Positions 34,539-43,726 are shown, counted from the first letter of the stretch. The stretch is 64,000 nt of DNA from Vibrio sp. YMD68 (GCF_029958905.1 NZ_CP124614.1:124001-188000); one strand, 5' to 3'. Numbers and translations are program-made. The notes: a model not told the origin generated them from the letters alone.

Positions 34539-36242
34539 ATGATTCATAGTTTTAAAAATAGATTACCTTGCAGGTTGGAAATTAGTTTCGTTCAAGCATT
34601 GGGGCTTGGCGTGCTTTTTATATTGGGAACTTATTTATTACCCCGACTTATTTTGGGTGGAGACTCTTATCTAATAGGGCATGACTTTTTAGACTCTGCC
34701 TTTTTAGACTTAATACATGTAGCAAACTATTCACTGAATCCCAATGAGACTGGTCTGATCGAGCAGGTAATGAATGGAATGCCTCGATATTTTTTACCAT
34801 CCGGGGCCAATGTAACAGTATGGTTGTTAATGGTATTTGAACCTTATACGGCTATTACTATTGCTGAGCTCATAGTGCGATTGGTTGGACTGATTGGTAT
34901 GCTTCTTCTTTTGGATGAGTATGTAATCAAAGGTCGCATGTGGATATCGCTTGGTGTTGCAATTTGTTTCGCACTATTGCCATACTATAGTGTTTTTGGA
35001 GTGTCGGTATCAGGGCAACCTATATTAGCTTGGAGTTTTTTAAACTTAGTTAATAAGCGTAAGACAATACTGAGCCTATTATTGATTGCATCGTTTCCTT
35101 TTTATTCCTCCCTAGCTCTTGTGGGAGTGTTCTTCATCAGTGTATTGATGCTTTTCATATTTGGATATGCATTGTTGCATAAGCGGCTACCCTACTTCTT
35201 TATTTTAGGGTTAGTTTTATTGTCCCTATCTTATATTTATGTTAACTATCAACTCATTTCCTATACGTTATCAGAAAACAGCATCCCTTCACATCGGGAA
35301 TCTTTTGACTTATGGTATCTTAGCAAGCCTTTCTCTGGCTCTTTGGAGTTGGCTTTTTCTATGTTTACTGAAGGGCAGTACCATGCTGCTAGTAAACACT
35401 TACCTATTTTAGTATTCTCGGTTGTTGCTCTATGTTTGAACGCACGTAGGCAATCACCATATAAGAAATCAATTGGATTGCTTCTTGGAATATGCGCTCT
35501 GATTTCTCTGATTTATGGGTTGTGGTATTGGAATGGGATTATCTTTTTAAAAGAGAGTTTTTCGATTCTTTCTTCTTTTAATTTTAGCCGCTTTCACTTC
35601 CTTACCCCAATGATTTGGTTTGCTATTTTTGCAATGTCGCTGGCTCTGCTTCCAAAAGGTAGACTATTTGTATTTGTAATTACCGTGTGTTTAGGGGGGC
35701 AGTTAGCTTATCAGTTTTGGGGTGGTAAAAATGAAATCAAAATTAACGCTAAGCTTGCCATCTATGAACTTTTAGGTCGTGATGTCTTACACAGCTCATT
35801 TAATTATACTTTTGAAGAAGATTTGTATGAGACAGTGCAAGAGAAAATAGGTCGACCTCAAAGTGATTATCGGGTGGTGAGTATTGGTTTTGATCCCGCA
35901 GTCTCTCAGTTTAACGGGTTTTATACACTAGATGGATATTTTGTTATTTATCCCTTAGATTATAAGAATGATTTTAGAAGAATAATTAGTGATGAGCTTG
36001 AAGTAACCCCCAATCTTAAAGAATATTATGATAAATGGGGATCTCGTTTTTATATATTTACTAGACCACCCCAAAATGGAAAACTTTATAATCTGGATTT
36101 GAACTTTCATGAGTTAAAAAAGATGGGAGGGGAATACATTTTTTCAGCATATGAAATTGTTGATAATCCAAACGTACAATTAATTGAATTATTGATAAGC
36201 CCAATAAGCCAGAGGAAGTTTTATCTTTATTCCGTTGAGTAA
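34539..36242 (+). CDS. large multispanning membrane protein, DUF6044-like, function unknown
   Basis: A 567-residue protein. Residues 15-400 contain about eleven or twelve hydrophobic segments; residues 410-567 are a soluble domain. A short acidic loop (GHDFLDSAFLDL, near residue 48) follows the first membrane helix, as in GT-C fold glycosyltransferases that use lipid-phosphate sugars. I think it belongs to the DUF6044 group, but that is from memory. Its place as the last plus-strand gene of the locus suggests a side-branch or modifying transferase, or an alternative polymerase. A lower-GC composition than its pgl-like neighbours hints at separate acquisition. Confidence 0.6.
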   Translation: MIHSFKNRLPCRLEISFVQALGLGVLFILGTYLLPRLILGGDSYLIGHDFLDSAFLDLIHVANYSLNPNETGLIEQVMNGMPRYFLPSGANVTVWLLMVFEPYTAITIAELIVRLVGLIGMLLLLDEYVIKGRMWISLGVAICFALLPYYSVFGVSVSGQPILAWSFLNLVNKRKTILSLLLIASFPFYSSLALVGVFFISVLMLFIFGYALLHKRLPYFFILGLVLLSLSYIYVNYQLISYTLSENSIPSHRESFDLWYLSKPFSGSLELAFSMFTEGQYHAASKHLPILVFSVVALCLNARRQSPYKKSIGLLLGICALISLIYGLWYWNGIIFLKESFSILSSFNFSRFHFLTPMIWFAIFAMSLALLPKGRLFVFVITVCLGGQLAYQFWGGKNEIKINAKLAIYELLGRDVLHSSFNYTFEEDLYETVQEKIGRPQSDYRVVSIGFDPAVSQFNGFYTLDGYFVIYPLDYKNDFRRIISDELEVTPNLKEYYDKWGSRFYIFTRPPQNGKLYNLDLNFHELKKMGGEYIFSAYEIVDNPNVQLIELLISPISQRKFYLYSVE

Positions 36243-36311
36243 CTACGGAGGTTTCCCTCTTGCTGAAAAAAGGACAGGGGGCTAATAGTTAGAAACTGCC
36301 CCGTATTTATG

Positions 36312-36341
36312 GGAAGAGTATCGCCCAGCTGTTACTCTTCC
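36312..36341 (+). terminator. possible terminator hairpin between convergent genes
   Basis: GGAAGAGTA and TACTCTTCC form a perfect 9-bp stem around a 12-nt loop in the 257-bp gap between the DUF6044-like gene and the convergent dehydratase gene. The downstream sequence on the plus strand (ATTCATTCCTTCTTTTG) is T-rich but not a strict T-tract, so function is uncertain. Confidence 0.45.
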
Positions 36342-36499
36342 ATTCATTCCTTCTTTTGTAAACGCCCCATGGTATAAAAATTCGATATACATCAATCTCT
36401 CGGATTCGTATACATTGGTAAGATCGTTCAATTGATCCGCCGGTTAAATTCTTAACTGATTGGCATTACCTTGCTAAGAGCCTTTACTGTAATCAGAAT

Positions 36500-38410
36500 C
36501 TAAATCACTTGCTGAGCTTTCCAAACCAGATCGCCAATACCATCTGTAGGGTTAAAATCGGTTGGTGCGTCAAGCAATAGCTGACGAATCTGAGTATGAT
36601 CAAAGTCATGACAAGCAACATCAAGTGAATCTATTAACTGAGCATATTCTTCAATAGGTAAGAATTTCTCATTGGCGGTAAGAATTCGCTCATGTGCCGT
36701 TTTACCTACATCCTCACCAATCAATAGTTCTTCGAAAAGTTTCTCTCCAGGACGAAGCCCTGAAAATTCAATGGAAATATCACCATATGGGTTTTCTTCA
36801 TTTTTAATTAGAAGACCTGACAATTGAATAAGATTTTCTGCTAAATCAGTGATTTTAACTGGATCACCCATATCTAGAACAAATACGTCACCACCTTTGC
36901 CCATTGCTCCAGCTTGAATAACCAACTGGGCTGCTTCGGGGATTGTCATAAAGTATCGAATAATATCAGGGTGGGTTACAGTAACTGGGCCTCCTTTTTC
37001 TATCTGCTTTTTAAACAATGGTATGACTGAACCTGAAGAGCCTAGTACATTGCCAAAGCGTACCATACAAAAGCGGGTACCATTTTTCTTTGAGTTTTCC
37101 TGTTCAGCTAGAGCTTGCAAGCCTAATTCAGCAATCCTCTTTGTGGTTCCCATAACATTAGTTGGACGCACGGCTTTATCAGTAGAGATTAGGACAAAGG
37201 ATTCAACCTTAGCTTCAATTGCAGCATTCGCAGTGTAATAAGTACCAAACACATTATTTCTTACACCCTCAACAACGTTATACTCGACAAGCGGGACATG
37301 CTTATATGCAGCCGCGTGGTATACAGTGTTAACTTTGAAGCTATTCATTACTGTTGATAGACGGTGAACTCGCTGAACAGACCCCAATAAAGGGATAATT
37401 TCAGTAGTTAAGTTCTCCTTTTTTGCAAGAGTTAACAACTCTCGCTCGATCTGATATAAACCAAATTCTGAAATTTCAAAAAGCACTAATACTGTAGGTT
37501 GATTTATCAAAATTTGACGACACAGTTCTGAACCGATCGAGCCTCCGGCTCCTGTGACCATTACTACTTTATTTTTGATGTTTGATTCCATTAAGGCTTG
37601 TTGTGGCGCTACAGAATCACGGCCAAGTAAATCTTCGATAGGGACATCTTTAAGTTCATCAATTTGAGCCTTTCCTTCCACAATATCTTGCATGTCAGGA
37701 ACCGTCAAAACCTCTGCGGGCAGGTGTACAAGAGAATCTAAAATTTCTTTTCGCCGAGCCCTTGATGCACTTGGGACTGCAAGTAGAACTTGGCTAATTT
37801 TATGTTTTTCAACAAGGTTATCAGCCCTTGTTATACCATTAACCTTCAGCCCCATCATAATGGTATTTTCTAATGTTGAATCTTCATCAATAAAAGCAAT
37901 AACCCTATGAGTTTCCGAGGTTCTTAAAGCAAAGGCTAGTTGACGCCCTGCTGAACCAGCGCCATATATAAGAACATTTCGCTTCCCTTTACTACCTACC
38001 TGAGCGACCAACACTCTAACAGTTAACCTTGAACCGCCACTAAGTATACAAAGAAAGGCTCCATAAATAATAGGAACTGACCTTGGGATCGTTGTATCCA
38101 AATAAAATGCTAAAACAGCCACCGTAACAGTTGATATAGCAGTGCCAAGGCTAAGAACCGCAAGAGCATGAAACGTTAAATAACGAAGGATGGCTCTATA
38201 CAAGCCTAGTTTAATATAAGCGAAAATAGTGATTAGCACTGTGCCTAGCACTACATAACGAGTTGATACATCATCTAAGGACTTAATATGCCCAATTCGA
38301 GTCCAGTACGCTGCATAAAACGAACCTATGATAAATACTATATCGAAAAAAATACTTATTATTCGTTTGTTAAAACGAGATAATTTCCAGAAAAAATCAA
38401 GCCTAGCCAT
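36500..38410 (-). CDS. PglF/CapD/WbpM-like UDP-GlcNAc 4,6-dehydratase (membrane nucleotide-sugar dehydratase)
   Basis: A 636-residue protein with four N-terminal membrane segments (about residues 15-140), a first Rossmann domain (NVLIYGAGSAGRQLA) and the catalytic SDR domain. Its motifs are VMVTGAGGSIGSELCRQ, VYHAAAYKHVPLVE, STDKAVRPTNVMGTTKR and VRFGNVLGSSGSVIPLF. It forms UDP-4-keto-6-deoxy-GlcNAc, feeding the PglE-like aminotransferase and possibly the SDR at 29984. An in-frame ATG exists at 38461, but AAGAGAAG lies 5 bp before the ATG at 38410 and aligns with family starts. It is transcribed against the rest of the locus and is flanked upstream by IS3 debris. Confidence 0.92.
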   Translation of the reverse strand: MARLDFFWKLSRFNKRIISIFFDIVFIIGSFYAAYWTRIGHIKSLDDVSTRYVVLGTVLITIFAYIKLGLYRAILRYLTFHALAVLSLGTAISTVTVAVLAFYLDTTIPRSVPIIYGAFLCILSGGSRLTVRVLVAQVGSKGKRNVLIYGAGSAGRQLAFALRTSETHRVIAFIDEDSTLENTIMMGLKVNGITRADNLVEKHKISQVLLAVPSASRARRKEILDSLVHLPAEVLTVPDMQDIVEGKAQIDELKDVPIEDLLGRDSVAPQQALMESNIKNKVVMVTGAGGSIGSELCRQILINQPTVLVLFEISEFGLYQIERELLTLAKKENLTTEIIPLLGSVQRVHRLSTVMNSFKVNTVYHAAAYKHVPLVEYNVVEGVRNNVFGTYYTANAAIEAKVESFVLISTDKAVRPTNVMGTTKRIAELGLQALAEQENSKKNGTRFCMVRFGNVLGSSGSVIPLFKKQIEKGGPVTVTHPDIIRYFMTIPEAAQLVIQAGAMGKGGDVFVLDMGDPVKITDLAENLIQLSGLLIKNEENPYGDISIEFSGLRPGEKLFEELLIGEDVGKTAHERILTANEKFLPIEEYAQLIDSLDVACHDFDHTQIRQLLLDAPTDFNPTDGIGDLVWKAQQVI

Positions 38411-38462
38411 TTTTACTTCTCTTAATAAACTAACTCTAGTATTATACTGTTGTAAAGACATA

Positions 38463-38481
38463 CTGTCTTTACAAAAGACAG
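38463..38481. repeat. short perfect inverted repeat upstream of the dehydratase gene
   Basis: CTGTCTTT and AAAGACAG form an 8-bp perfect stem with a 3-nt ACA spacer. It lies 53 bp before the dehydratase start, exactly where the IS3-like sequence ends. It could be an operator or an insertion-junction leftover. Confidence 0.5.
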
Positions 38482-38483
38482 CG

Positions 38484-39031
38484 CTTCATGCTCACGGCAA
38501 TGGTTTTTACATAGTGATTATTACCATTTTTCTTAGAGTTTTTAAAACGCCTTGTACCATCGCGTTCCTTTTTTATCATAAAAGAGCTCTCTAACTTTAC
38601 TATCAAGCTGCTTGTCGCGCTCGGTTGCGTTGAGTGACTTTATGCTGGTTATCAATCCAACAATAAAACTCACTTAGAGAAACCCCGCACACCTTAGCCT
38701 TACGGATGATCCTATATTACATCAGGTGTTCGAGTATAAACTCTTAACAATCTACTTTAGATTTTTCGCGAAATAGGTGGCGGCCTTTTTACTATATCCA
38801 ACTCTTTAGCTTACTCTGCCAATAATCATTTGAGTTTGGCATTGTCAGTGGCGAGTTCTCATTGCTGATCTTCGCATCTCTTTTTTGACGGCTTTACGCA
38901 ACTCATAGATTTAAGATTCATATAACGATACTGTCGTGCGGCAGCAGAGACGCCGACTTTATCTTCTAAACTTAAACGCTTCGGCTTTAAATTAGGAGCA
39001 TGTTTGATTCTTATTCTCTTACTTATCATTG
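38484..39031 (-). mobile_element. degraded IS3-family element: orfA and start of orfB (pseudogenes)
   Basis: Reading the minus strand from 39031, an orfA-like frame begins MISKRIRIKHAPNLKPKR and continues through KVGVSAAARQ. A stop and frame change follow, then ELATDNAKLK, LLAE and AKELDIVK, the leucine-zipper end of IS3 OrfA. An orfB-like start follows (AKVCGVSLSEFYCWIDN, then SKVRELFYDKKG and VKTIAVSMKR) with several stops and shifts. The match is to IS3-group transposases from memory. The middle of orfB is missing, so the element cannot move. Confidence 0.75.
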
Positions 39032-39087
39032 TTCACTTCGTTAGTGATTGTACTCACTTAACTCTGTATCCAAAACTTATGGTGCAG

Positions 39088-39410
39088 ATTACGAGTAATA
39101 AGACACTCCGTTCAGGGTACTCAGTATTCGTCGAGCGACTGACGCAGCTTCCTTAAGAGCATAATATGGAAATTAGAATGAGGCGAAAAGTAATTGTCGT
39201 GATAATGCGATTGCCCAGAACGTTTTTTCACAGCTAAAAAGAGACAGAATGAAGAGAAAGATATATAAAATACGTAACAAATCACGATCTGAAATTTTCG
39301 ACAACATTGAATGCTTCTATAACCCGAAGCCAAATCATGGTACAAATGGTGGACTGTAACCAAATGTATGAAAGGCAGTATTTTCATCAATGTAAACGTG
39401 TGTTTAGTTC
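39088..39410 (+). mobile_element. degraded IS3-family orfB C-terminal fragment, opposite orientation
   Basis: On the plus strand, split frames give RHSVQGTQYSSSD, RKxNCRDNAIAQ and VFSQLKRDRMKRKIYKIRN, then RSEIFDNIECFYNPKPNHG, NGGL and YERQYFHQ. These follow the order of the DDE transposase C-terminus of IS3 OrfB, including the acidic D-N-A and E residues region, but with stops and frameshifts. It points away from the adjacent orfA remnant. It could be a second copy or the other half of one element split by an inversion. It ends about 90 bp before wzz. Confidence 0.75.
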
Positions 39411-39505
39411 TGGGGTTTTACCATTGGCGCTTACCCTATTTCTTGTGATACTATCAATTACATTTAACAATGTTTTTATTGCCAATTGCTTTTGAAGGAA
39501 TAATC

Positions 39506-40246
39506 ATGCACGGCCACCCCTCTAAAAAGGCAGTTTCTAATGCCCCTTCTCCACGAGTTCCAAGTTATTTCTTGTCTAATGACGAACTTGATGTGAACAA
39601 AATAATTAAGGCTTTTTGGGCTGGAAAGTTCGTTATTTTGGTTTCTGCTTTGTTGTTTGGACTTTTAGCTACAGTCTATGCCTTTAATAAACCCAATGTA
39701 TATCGCTCTAGTGCAACTGTTATGACTCTATACGATCCTCATTTTTTTGCTGAACTTCAAGGCAATTATTTAGGGACAAGAGATTTATCGATGGAACTGA
39801 AAGTTGCCCCAGAAAATATTTTGTCCGACGTTTCATTTAGTCGTGATAATCGCAATGGTCTTTATATTGTGTCAAAAGAGTCGACTGATCCTGAAGAAGC
39901 ATTTCTTGCCGTTTCTAAATTCACTAAAGAAGTGAACAAAACGTACAAAAATCAGCAACTTGAAGGCTTGAATATTACAGTTGGAGTAACTAAGAAATTG
40001 CTGAAGGCTCAGGATGGAGCTGTGGCTAGTAAGCTTACAGACTTGCACGCAACGCAACTCTTCAAACAAGCTATATTACAAAATCCCGAATCAAAGCTCG
40101 TCGCAGTAGTTTCTGCGCCGACAAAGCCTTCATCTCCAATTCAACCTCGACGTAAGTTTATGGTTGCTTTAGGTATATTGGTAGGAGGAGGGATAGGGGT
40201 TGCTATAGTCCTACTACGATTCATCTTTCGTAGAGAAGAACGCTAA
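39506..40246 (+). CDS. short Wzz-like polysaccharide chain-length determinant
   Basis: A 246-residue inner-membrane protein. A polar N-terminus is followed by a membrane helix at about residues 41-59, a periplasmic part, and a second helix at about 217-240. PTKPSSPIQPRRKFMVALG before the second helix is the Pro/Gly-rich block of Wzz. Wzz sets O-antigen chain length by working with Wzy. Typical Wzz proteins have 320-380 residues, so roughly 100 residues of the periplasmic coiled-coil are absent. The ATG at 39506 follows AAGGAA by 5 bp; a longer in-frame start at 39470 lacks a good ribosome site. It is isolated from the rest of the locus by IS debris. Confidence 0.78.
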   Translation: MHGHPSKKAVSNAPSPRVPSYFLSNDELDVNKIIKAFWAGKFVILVSALLFGLLATVYAFNKPNVYRSSATVMTLYDPHFFAELQGNYLGTRDLSMELKVAPENILSDVSFSRDNRNGLYIVSKESTDPEEAFLAVSKFTKEVNKTYKNQQLEGLNITVGVTKKLLKAQDGAVASKLTDLHATQLFKQAILQNPESKLVAVVSAPTKPSSPIQPRRKFMVALGILVGGGIGVAIVLLRFIFRREER

Positions 40247-40651
40247 AGAATTCTCTAAAAATCAGGCCTGATTTTGAAACGGGCAACGTGTAGTTTTAGC
40301 TGAAATAAGGCGAAATTAAACGAACTTACGCCTTACTATTATCTTCATACCCTTCTCAGTAAACTATCGTACGCAGAGACGATAGAAGAGAGCAAAGCGC
40401 AAATCTAACCAAGGCCTAACGGCTTTGGTTCAATCCTCCGATACGCTGAGCAATTGGCGCTTACGATAAGTCCACTACTTGCTAAAAAAGACTATTTTGG
40501 TATGGAGTATATCGAGAGTGGTAAGATTTTCCCCCAGAGCGGGAAAACCGAAAGCAAAGAAATACCCCAATAAAAAGAAAGCCAGTCAGCTTAACTGGCT
40601 GGCATTACCCAATAGGGAGTTTTTTTCAAACATTGAGCTTCTGGTTTGAGA
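40247..40651. other. gap with no recognised gene between wzz and pssA
   Basis: The gap has a perfect 18-bp palindrome, AAAATCAGG/CCTGATTTT, at 40258-40275 just after the wzz stop. It also has the pssA terminator at 40573-40600. Between them I see no open frame with recognisable coding sequence. The stretch may be remnant DNA from the end of the variable locus. Confidence 0.5.
40573..40600 (-). terminator. rho-independent terminator of pssA
   Basis: On the minus strand AGCCAGT / ACTGGCT (plus 40580-40586 and 40594-40600) forms a stem followed by TTCTTTTTATT. It lies about 50 bp after the pssA stop. Confidence 0.75.
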
Positions 40652-41992
40652 TTACAATATCTGCTTCAACACCCGATCCGCTTTAACGCGCATAATCTTG
40701 CGAATCAGTTTCTGAACAGGATCTGGGTAGTGCTCTATCTTTTCAAGTTGGCGATAAGCACAAATCATTTCGGTGTGTTGTAAGATGTTCTCTACTTCCA
40801 ACTCAAATTGTTCAGTGAGGTGATTATAGTGGTCTTGAATCAGAATCGCGTTTTCAAGATCGAGATTCCAGGCTCTTGGGTTGAGGTTGTTGCCTGTGAG
40901 CAGCATGTAACGCTTATCGACCCAAATCCCTTTTAAGTGGAAGCTGTTGCTGTCGTGCTTCCATAAGTTAATAGAAAGCTGTCGGCTCGCAATATGCGCT
41001 TCATTAGCTTTAGCAAAGCGGCGAAGGTTCATTTCATACAGATAAGGCAGCCCACCAATGGTTTTGAACGCCTCTTCTGGTGAAATGTAGAAATCATTTG
41101 CGGTTTTATCACCCACCACAATCGTTACTTTTACACCGCGTTTGATCGCTTTTTTAACTTCTTTTGCCACACTGCGTGGAAAGTTGAAGTAAGGCGTGCA
41201 GATGAATATTTCATCTTTGGCGGCAGCCAGTAATTGATTGATGCTATTGTTTAGTCTATTACGTCGCTTCCCCACGCCGACTAAAGGGGTAATGGCAATC
41301 TGTTCATTACTGACAGGTTGGTGTTCAAATTCATATTTGGCCTGGGCGAGTAACGCACGCAACTGACGAATTTCAACTTTAATATCTTTGGTTGCCGGTT
41401 TTTCATCACTAGCAAGATTGTTGACTGCTGGGTGGTCGATGAGCGATTCGCGTATAAAGCGCACCATGCTGTCAGCTAGCGCAGGTTGTTTCAATACATG
41501 GTAGCGGTCAAATCGGTAACGATCTTGATAATGCAGGTAGATGTTATTTAAGCTTGCGCCGCTATAAATCACTTCATCATCAATAATAAATCCTTTTAAA
41601 TGCAAAACCCCAAACACTTCTCGGCCGCGAACAGGAACGCCATACACAGGAATCTTATGTTCATATTGTTCAGCAAAAGATTGGTACATGGCTGCATTGG
41701 TTTCAGAAGGGGCAGCGCCAATTAACCCACGCTGTGCTCGGTGCCAATCGACACACACATTGATTTCTAGATCTGGGTTTTTCTGTTTGGCTTTATACAG
41801 CTCAGTTAAGATCTCACGACCGGCTTCATCATCCTCTAAATAAAGAGCAACAAGGTAAATCCGTTTGCTTGCCTCTTGAATCGCTTTTACTATGCGAGTT
41901 CTAAACGCTTGCGCTGAATACAGAACGCTAAAATTTTCAGGCTCTAGTGCAAGGGTTGGCAGTCGATTGAATGGATTCCTATTGACCATCAT
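40652..41992 (-). CDS. pssA: CDP-diacylglycerol-serine O-phosphatidyltransferase PssA
   Basis: Phospholipase-D-superfamily enzyme making phosphatidylserine from CDP-diacylglycerol and L-serine, the first step to phosphatidylethanolamine. The 446-residue protein has two HKD motifs. HLKGFIIDD with following SGASL sits near residue 132; HLKGIWVDK with following TGNNLNPRAW sits near residue 355. VDWHRAQRGLIGAA and VGDKTANDFYI are further blocks shared with E. coli PssA. There is no membrane segment, as expected for a peripheral enzyme that binds ribosomes and membrane. An MMV start (two ATGs in a row) leaves a one-codon ambiguity. Confidence 0.95.
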   Translation of the reverse strand: MMVNRNPFNRLPTLALEPENFSVLYSAQAFRTRIVKAIQEASKRIYLVALYLEDDEAGREILTELYKAKQKNPDLEINVCVDWHRAQRGLIGAAPSETNAAMYQSFAEQYEHKIPVYGVPVRGREVFGVLHLKGFIIDDEVIYSGASLNNIYLHYQDRYRFDRYHVLKQPALADSMVRFIRESLIDHPAVNNLASDEKPATKDIKVEIRQLRALLAQAKYEFEHQPVSNEQIAITPLVGVGKRRNRLNNSINQLLAAAKDEIFICTPYFNFPRSVAKEVKKAIKRGVKVTIVVGDKTANDFYISPEEAFKTIGGLPYLYEMNLRRFAKANEAHIASRQLSINLWKHDSNSFHLKGIWVDKRYMLLTGNNLNPRAWNLDLENAILIQDHYNHLTEQFELEVENILQHTEMICAYRQLEKIEHYPDPVQKLIRKIMRVKADRVLKQIL

Positions 41993-42141
41993 GTTGGATG
42001 TATCACCTTAATCGTTAACAAGTTGAGGTATGCCCTCTTAAATATAGAGCATCATAAACTGGGCGAAAAAATGCAAAAAACTGCAAGAGACGAATATTAC
42101 CAAACTTAATCTATCGTTGACCAGTAAAGGCGCATAGTTGC

Positions 42142-42573
42142 TTAATTATCAACCTGAAACTGCATAGGAATGAGACTTCGGCCACTATTCACATACCGTT
42201 GGTAAAGATTTTTAAGGCAATTGGGCATTTCATCCAGGGCAACAACTTCAAATTGATGAGCGCGGTAAAAGCCTTCTAGGTGGTCGTATGCAAAACAAAA
42301 GTCATTACTCGTCAGCTCATTGTCTTGGCAATAGTTGAGTAGAGCATGGCCGACACCTTGTTCGCGCTGCTCTGGAATCACCAGCATCCCAGTGAGTAGG
42401 CGGTATTGCTCTATCGTGCGAAATCGAACCATCGCAATAATAGAGCTGCGGTTTGAGGCCGTAATAATGTGTTCATCTTTTTTGGCTTTTCCTGAAGGGT
42501 AGTGAACCTTGTAGAGTTTATTGACCAGGGGGACTTTAATTGCCGGGAGAACCGCGATTGTCAGCTCACTCAT
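42142..42573 (-). CDS. GNAT family N-acetyltransferase
   Basis: A 143-residue protein with the GNAT fold. GMLVIPEQREQGVGHALLNY contains the R/Q-x-x-G-x-G/A acetyl-CoA loop, and FCFAYDHLEGFYRAHQFEVV is the typical beta5/alpha4 end. The substrate is unknown. An in-frame start at 42609 is possible, but AGAGGAAGG sits just before the ATG at 42573. It diverges from murB with about 65 bp between, so the two share a promoter region. Confidence 0.8.
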   Translation of the reverse strand: MSELTIAVLPAIKVPLVNKLYKVHYPSGKAKKDEHIITASNRSSIIAMVRFRTIEQYRLLTGMLVIPEQREQGVGHALLNYCQDNELTSNDFCFAYDHLEGFYRAHQFEVVALDEMPNCLKNLYQRYVNSGRSLIPMQFQVDN

Positions 42574-42637
42574 TATGACCTTCCTCTTATCTAATCGTAC
42601 CGTTGTCATGTAGAATAGTGGCAGTTTAAGTTACTCG

Positions 42638-43726
42638 ATGAAGCCCATGCAATCTCTATCTAACGCCAATCTTGGCTCTTACCATACTTTTGCCATTGAG
42701 CAATATTGCGATCACCTCGTTGAAGTGAGTACGCAACAGCAACTATTGGATGTCTATCAATCAGCCGAGTGGCATGCCTTACCGAAGCTGATGTTAGGTA
42801 AAGGCAGCAATATGTTGTTTACCGAGTGTTATAAAGGTGTGGTGGTGGTCAGTCGGTTGATGGGCATCGAAGTTCGCGAATCAGAGTCTGCGTATCATTT
42901 GCATGTTAACGGTGGGGAAGATTGGCCAGCGCTGGTTAAGTGGTGTGTCGAACAAGGTTATGATGGATTAGAAAACCTCGCGTTGATCCCTGGCTGTTCA
43001 GGCTCTGCACCGATTCAAAACATCGGAGCCTATGGCGTGGAGTTTAAAGATATCTGTGAATATGTGGACATATTGTGCCTGGAAAGCCATCAAATAAAGC
43101 GCCTCAGTGCCAAAGAGTGTTTGTTCGGCTACCGTGATTCCATCTTTAAACATCAGTGGTATAAAAAGGCGGTGGTTGTCGCCGTTGGGCTAGAGCTTGT
43201 CAAAAACTGGCAGCCTAATATTGGTTATGGCCCACTAAAAGGCTTTGATAAAGCCACGGTTACCGCCAAGCAAATCTTTGAGCGTGTCAGTCAGGTTCGA
43301 TTGGAAAAGCTCCCAAACCCGGAAGACGTTGGAAATGCAGGCAGTTTTTTCAAAAACCCAATCGTGACTCAATCGCACTTTGAATCTCTACAGGAACGCT
43401 TTCCAGAGATAGTGGCTTACCCTGCCGCAGATGAACAAGGCAACCCAGCGATGAAAGTCGCAGCAGGGTGGTTGATCGATCAATGTGGGTTGAAAGGAGC
43501 CATGGTTGGTGGCGCTCAAGTGCACCCGAATCAGGCTTTGGTGATTGTGAATGCCAATAACGCCACCGCTGATGATGTGGTGCTACTCGCAGCAAAAGTG
43601 CGTCAGAGCGTCTGTGAGCGATACAATATTGAATTAGAACATGAAGTGCGGTTTATGGATGCCAATGGCGAGACGAACTTAAAGGCAATTCTACAGCGCA
43701 AAGGCTTATTGGAGAGGCAGGCATGA
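42638..43726 (+). CDS. murB: UDP-N-acetylenolpyruvoylglucosamine reductase MurB
   Basis: FAD- and NADPH-dependent enzyme that reduces UDP-GlcNAc-enolpyruvate to UDP-MurNAc in peptidoglycan precursor synthesis. The 362-residue type I MurB has GKGSNMLF (FAD binding), LALIPGCSGSAPIQNIGAYGVE, GYRDSIFK and GNAGSFFKNP with the catalytic Ser. The C-terminal HEVRFMDANGE carries the catalytic Glu. ATGs at 42638 and 42647 are both possible. It overlaps birA by 4 bp, the usual murB-birA operon. Confidence 0.96.
   Translation: MKPMQSLSNANLGSYHTFAIEQYCDHLVEVSTQQQLLDVYQSAEWHALPKLMLGKGSNMLFTECYKGVVVVSRLMGIEVRESESAYHLHVNGGEDWPALVKWCVEQGYDGLENLALIPGCSGSAPIQNIGAYGVEFKDICEYVDILCLESHQIKRLSAKECLFGYRDSIFKHQWYKKAVVVAVGLELVKNWQPNIGYGPLKGFDKATVTAKQIFERVSQVRLEKLPNPEDVGNAGSFFKNPIVTQSHFESLQERFPEIVAYPAADEQGNPAMKVAAGWLIDQCGLKGAMVGGAQVHPNQALVIVNANNATADDVVLLAAKVRQSVCERYNIELEHEVRFMDANGETNLKAILQRKGLLERQA

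Noticed and set aside
39121..39390. Minus-strand 89-residue frame near wzz
   Set aside because: It is antisense to the IS3 orfB fragment, whose protein matches are on the plus strand.
7841..40246. Locus considered as a Wza/Wzb/Wzc capsule export operon
   Set aside because: No Wza-like outer-membrane exporter or Wzc tyrosine kinase is visible in the window; such genes could still lie elsewhere.
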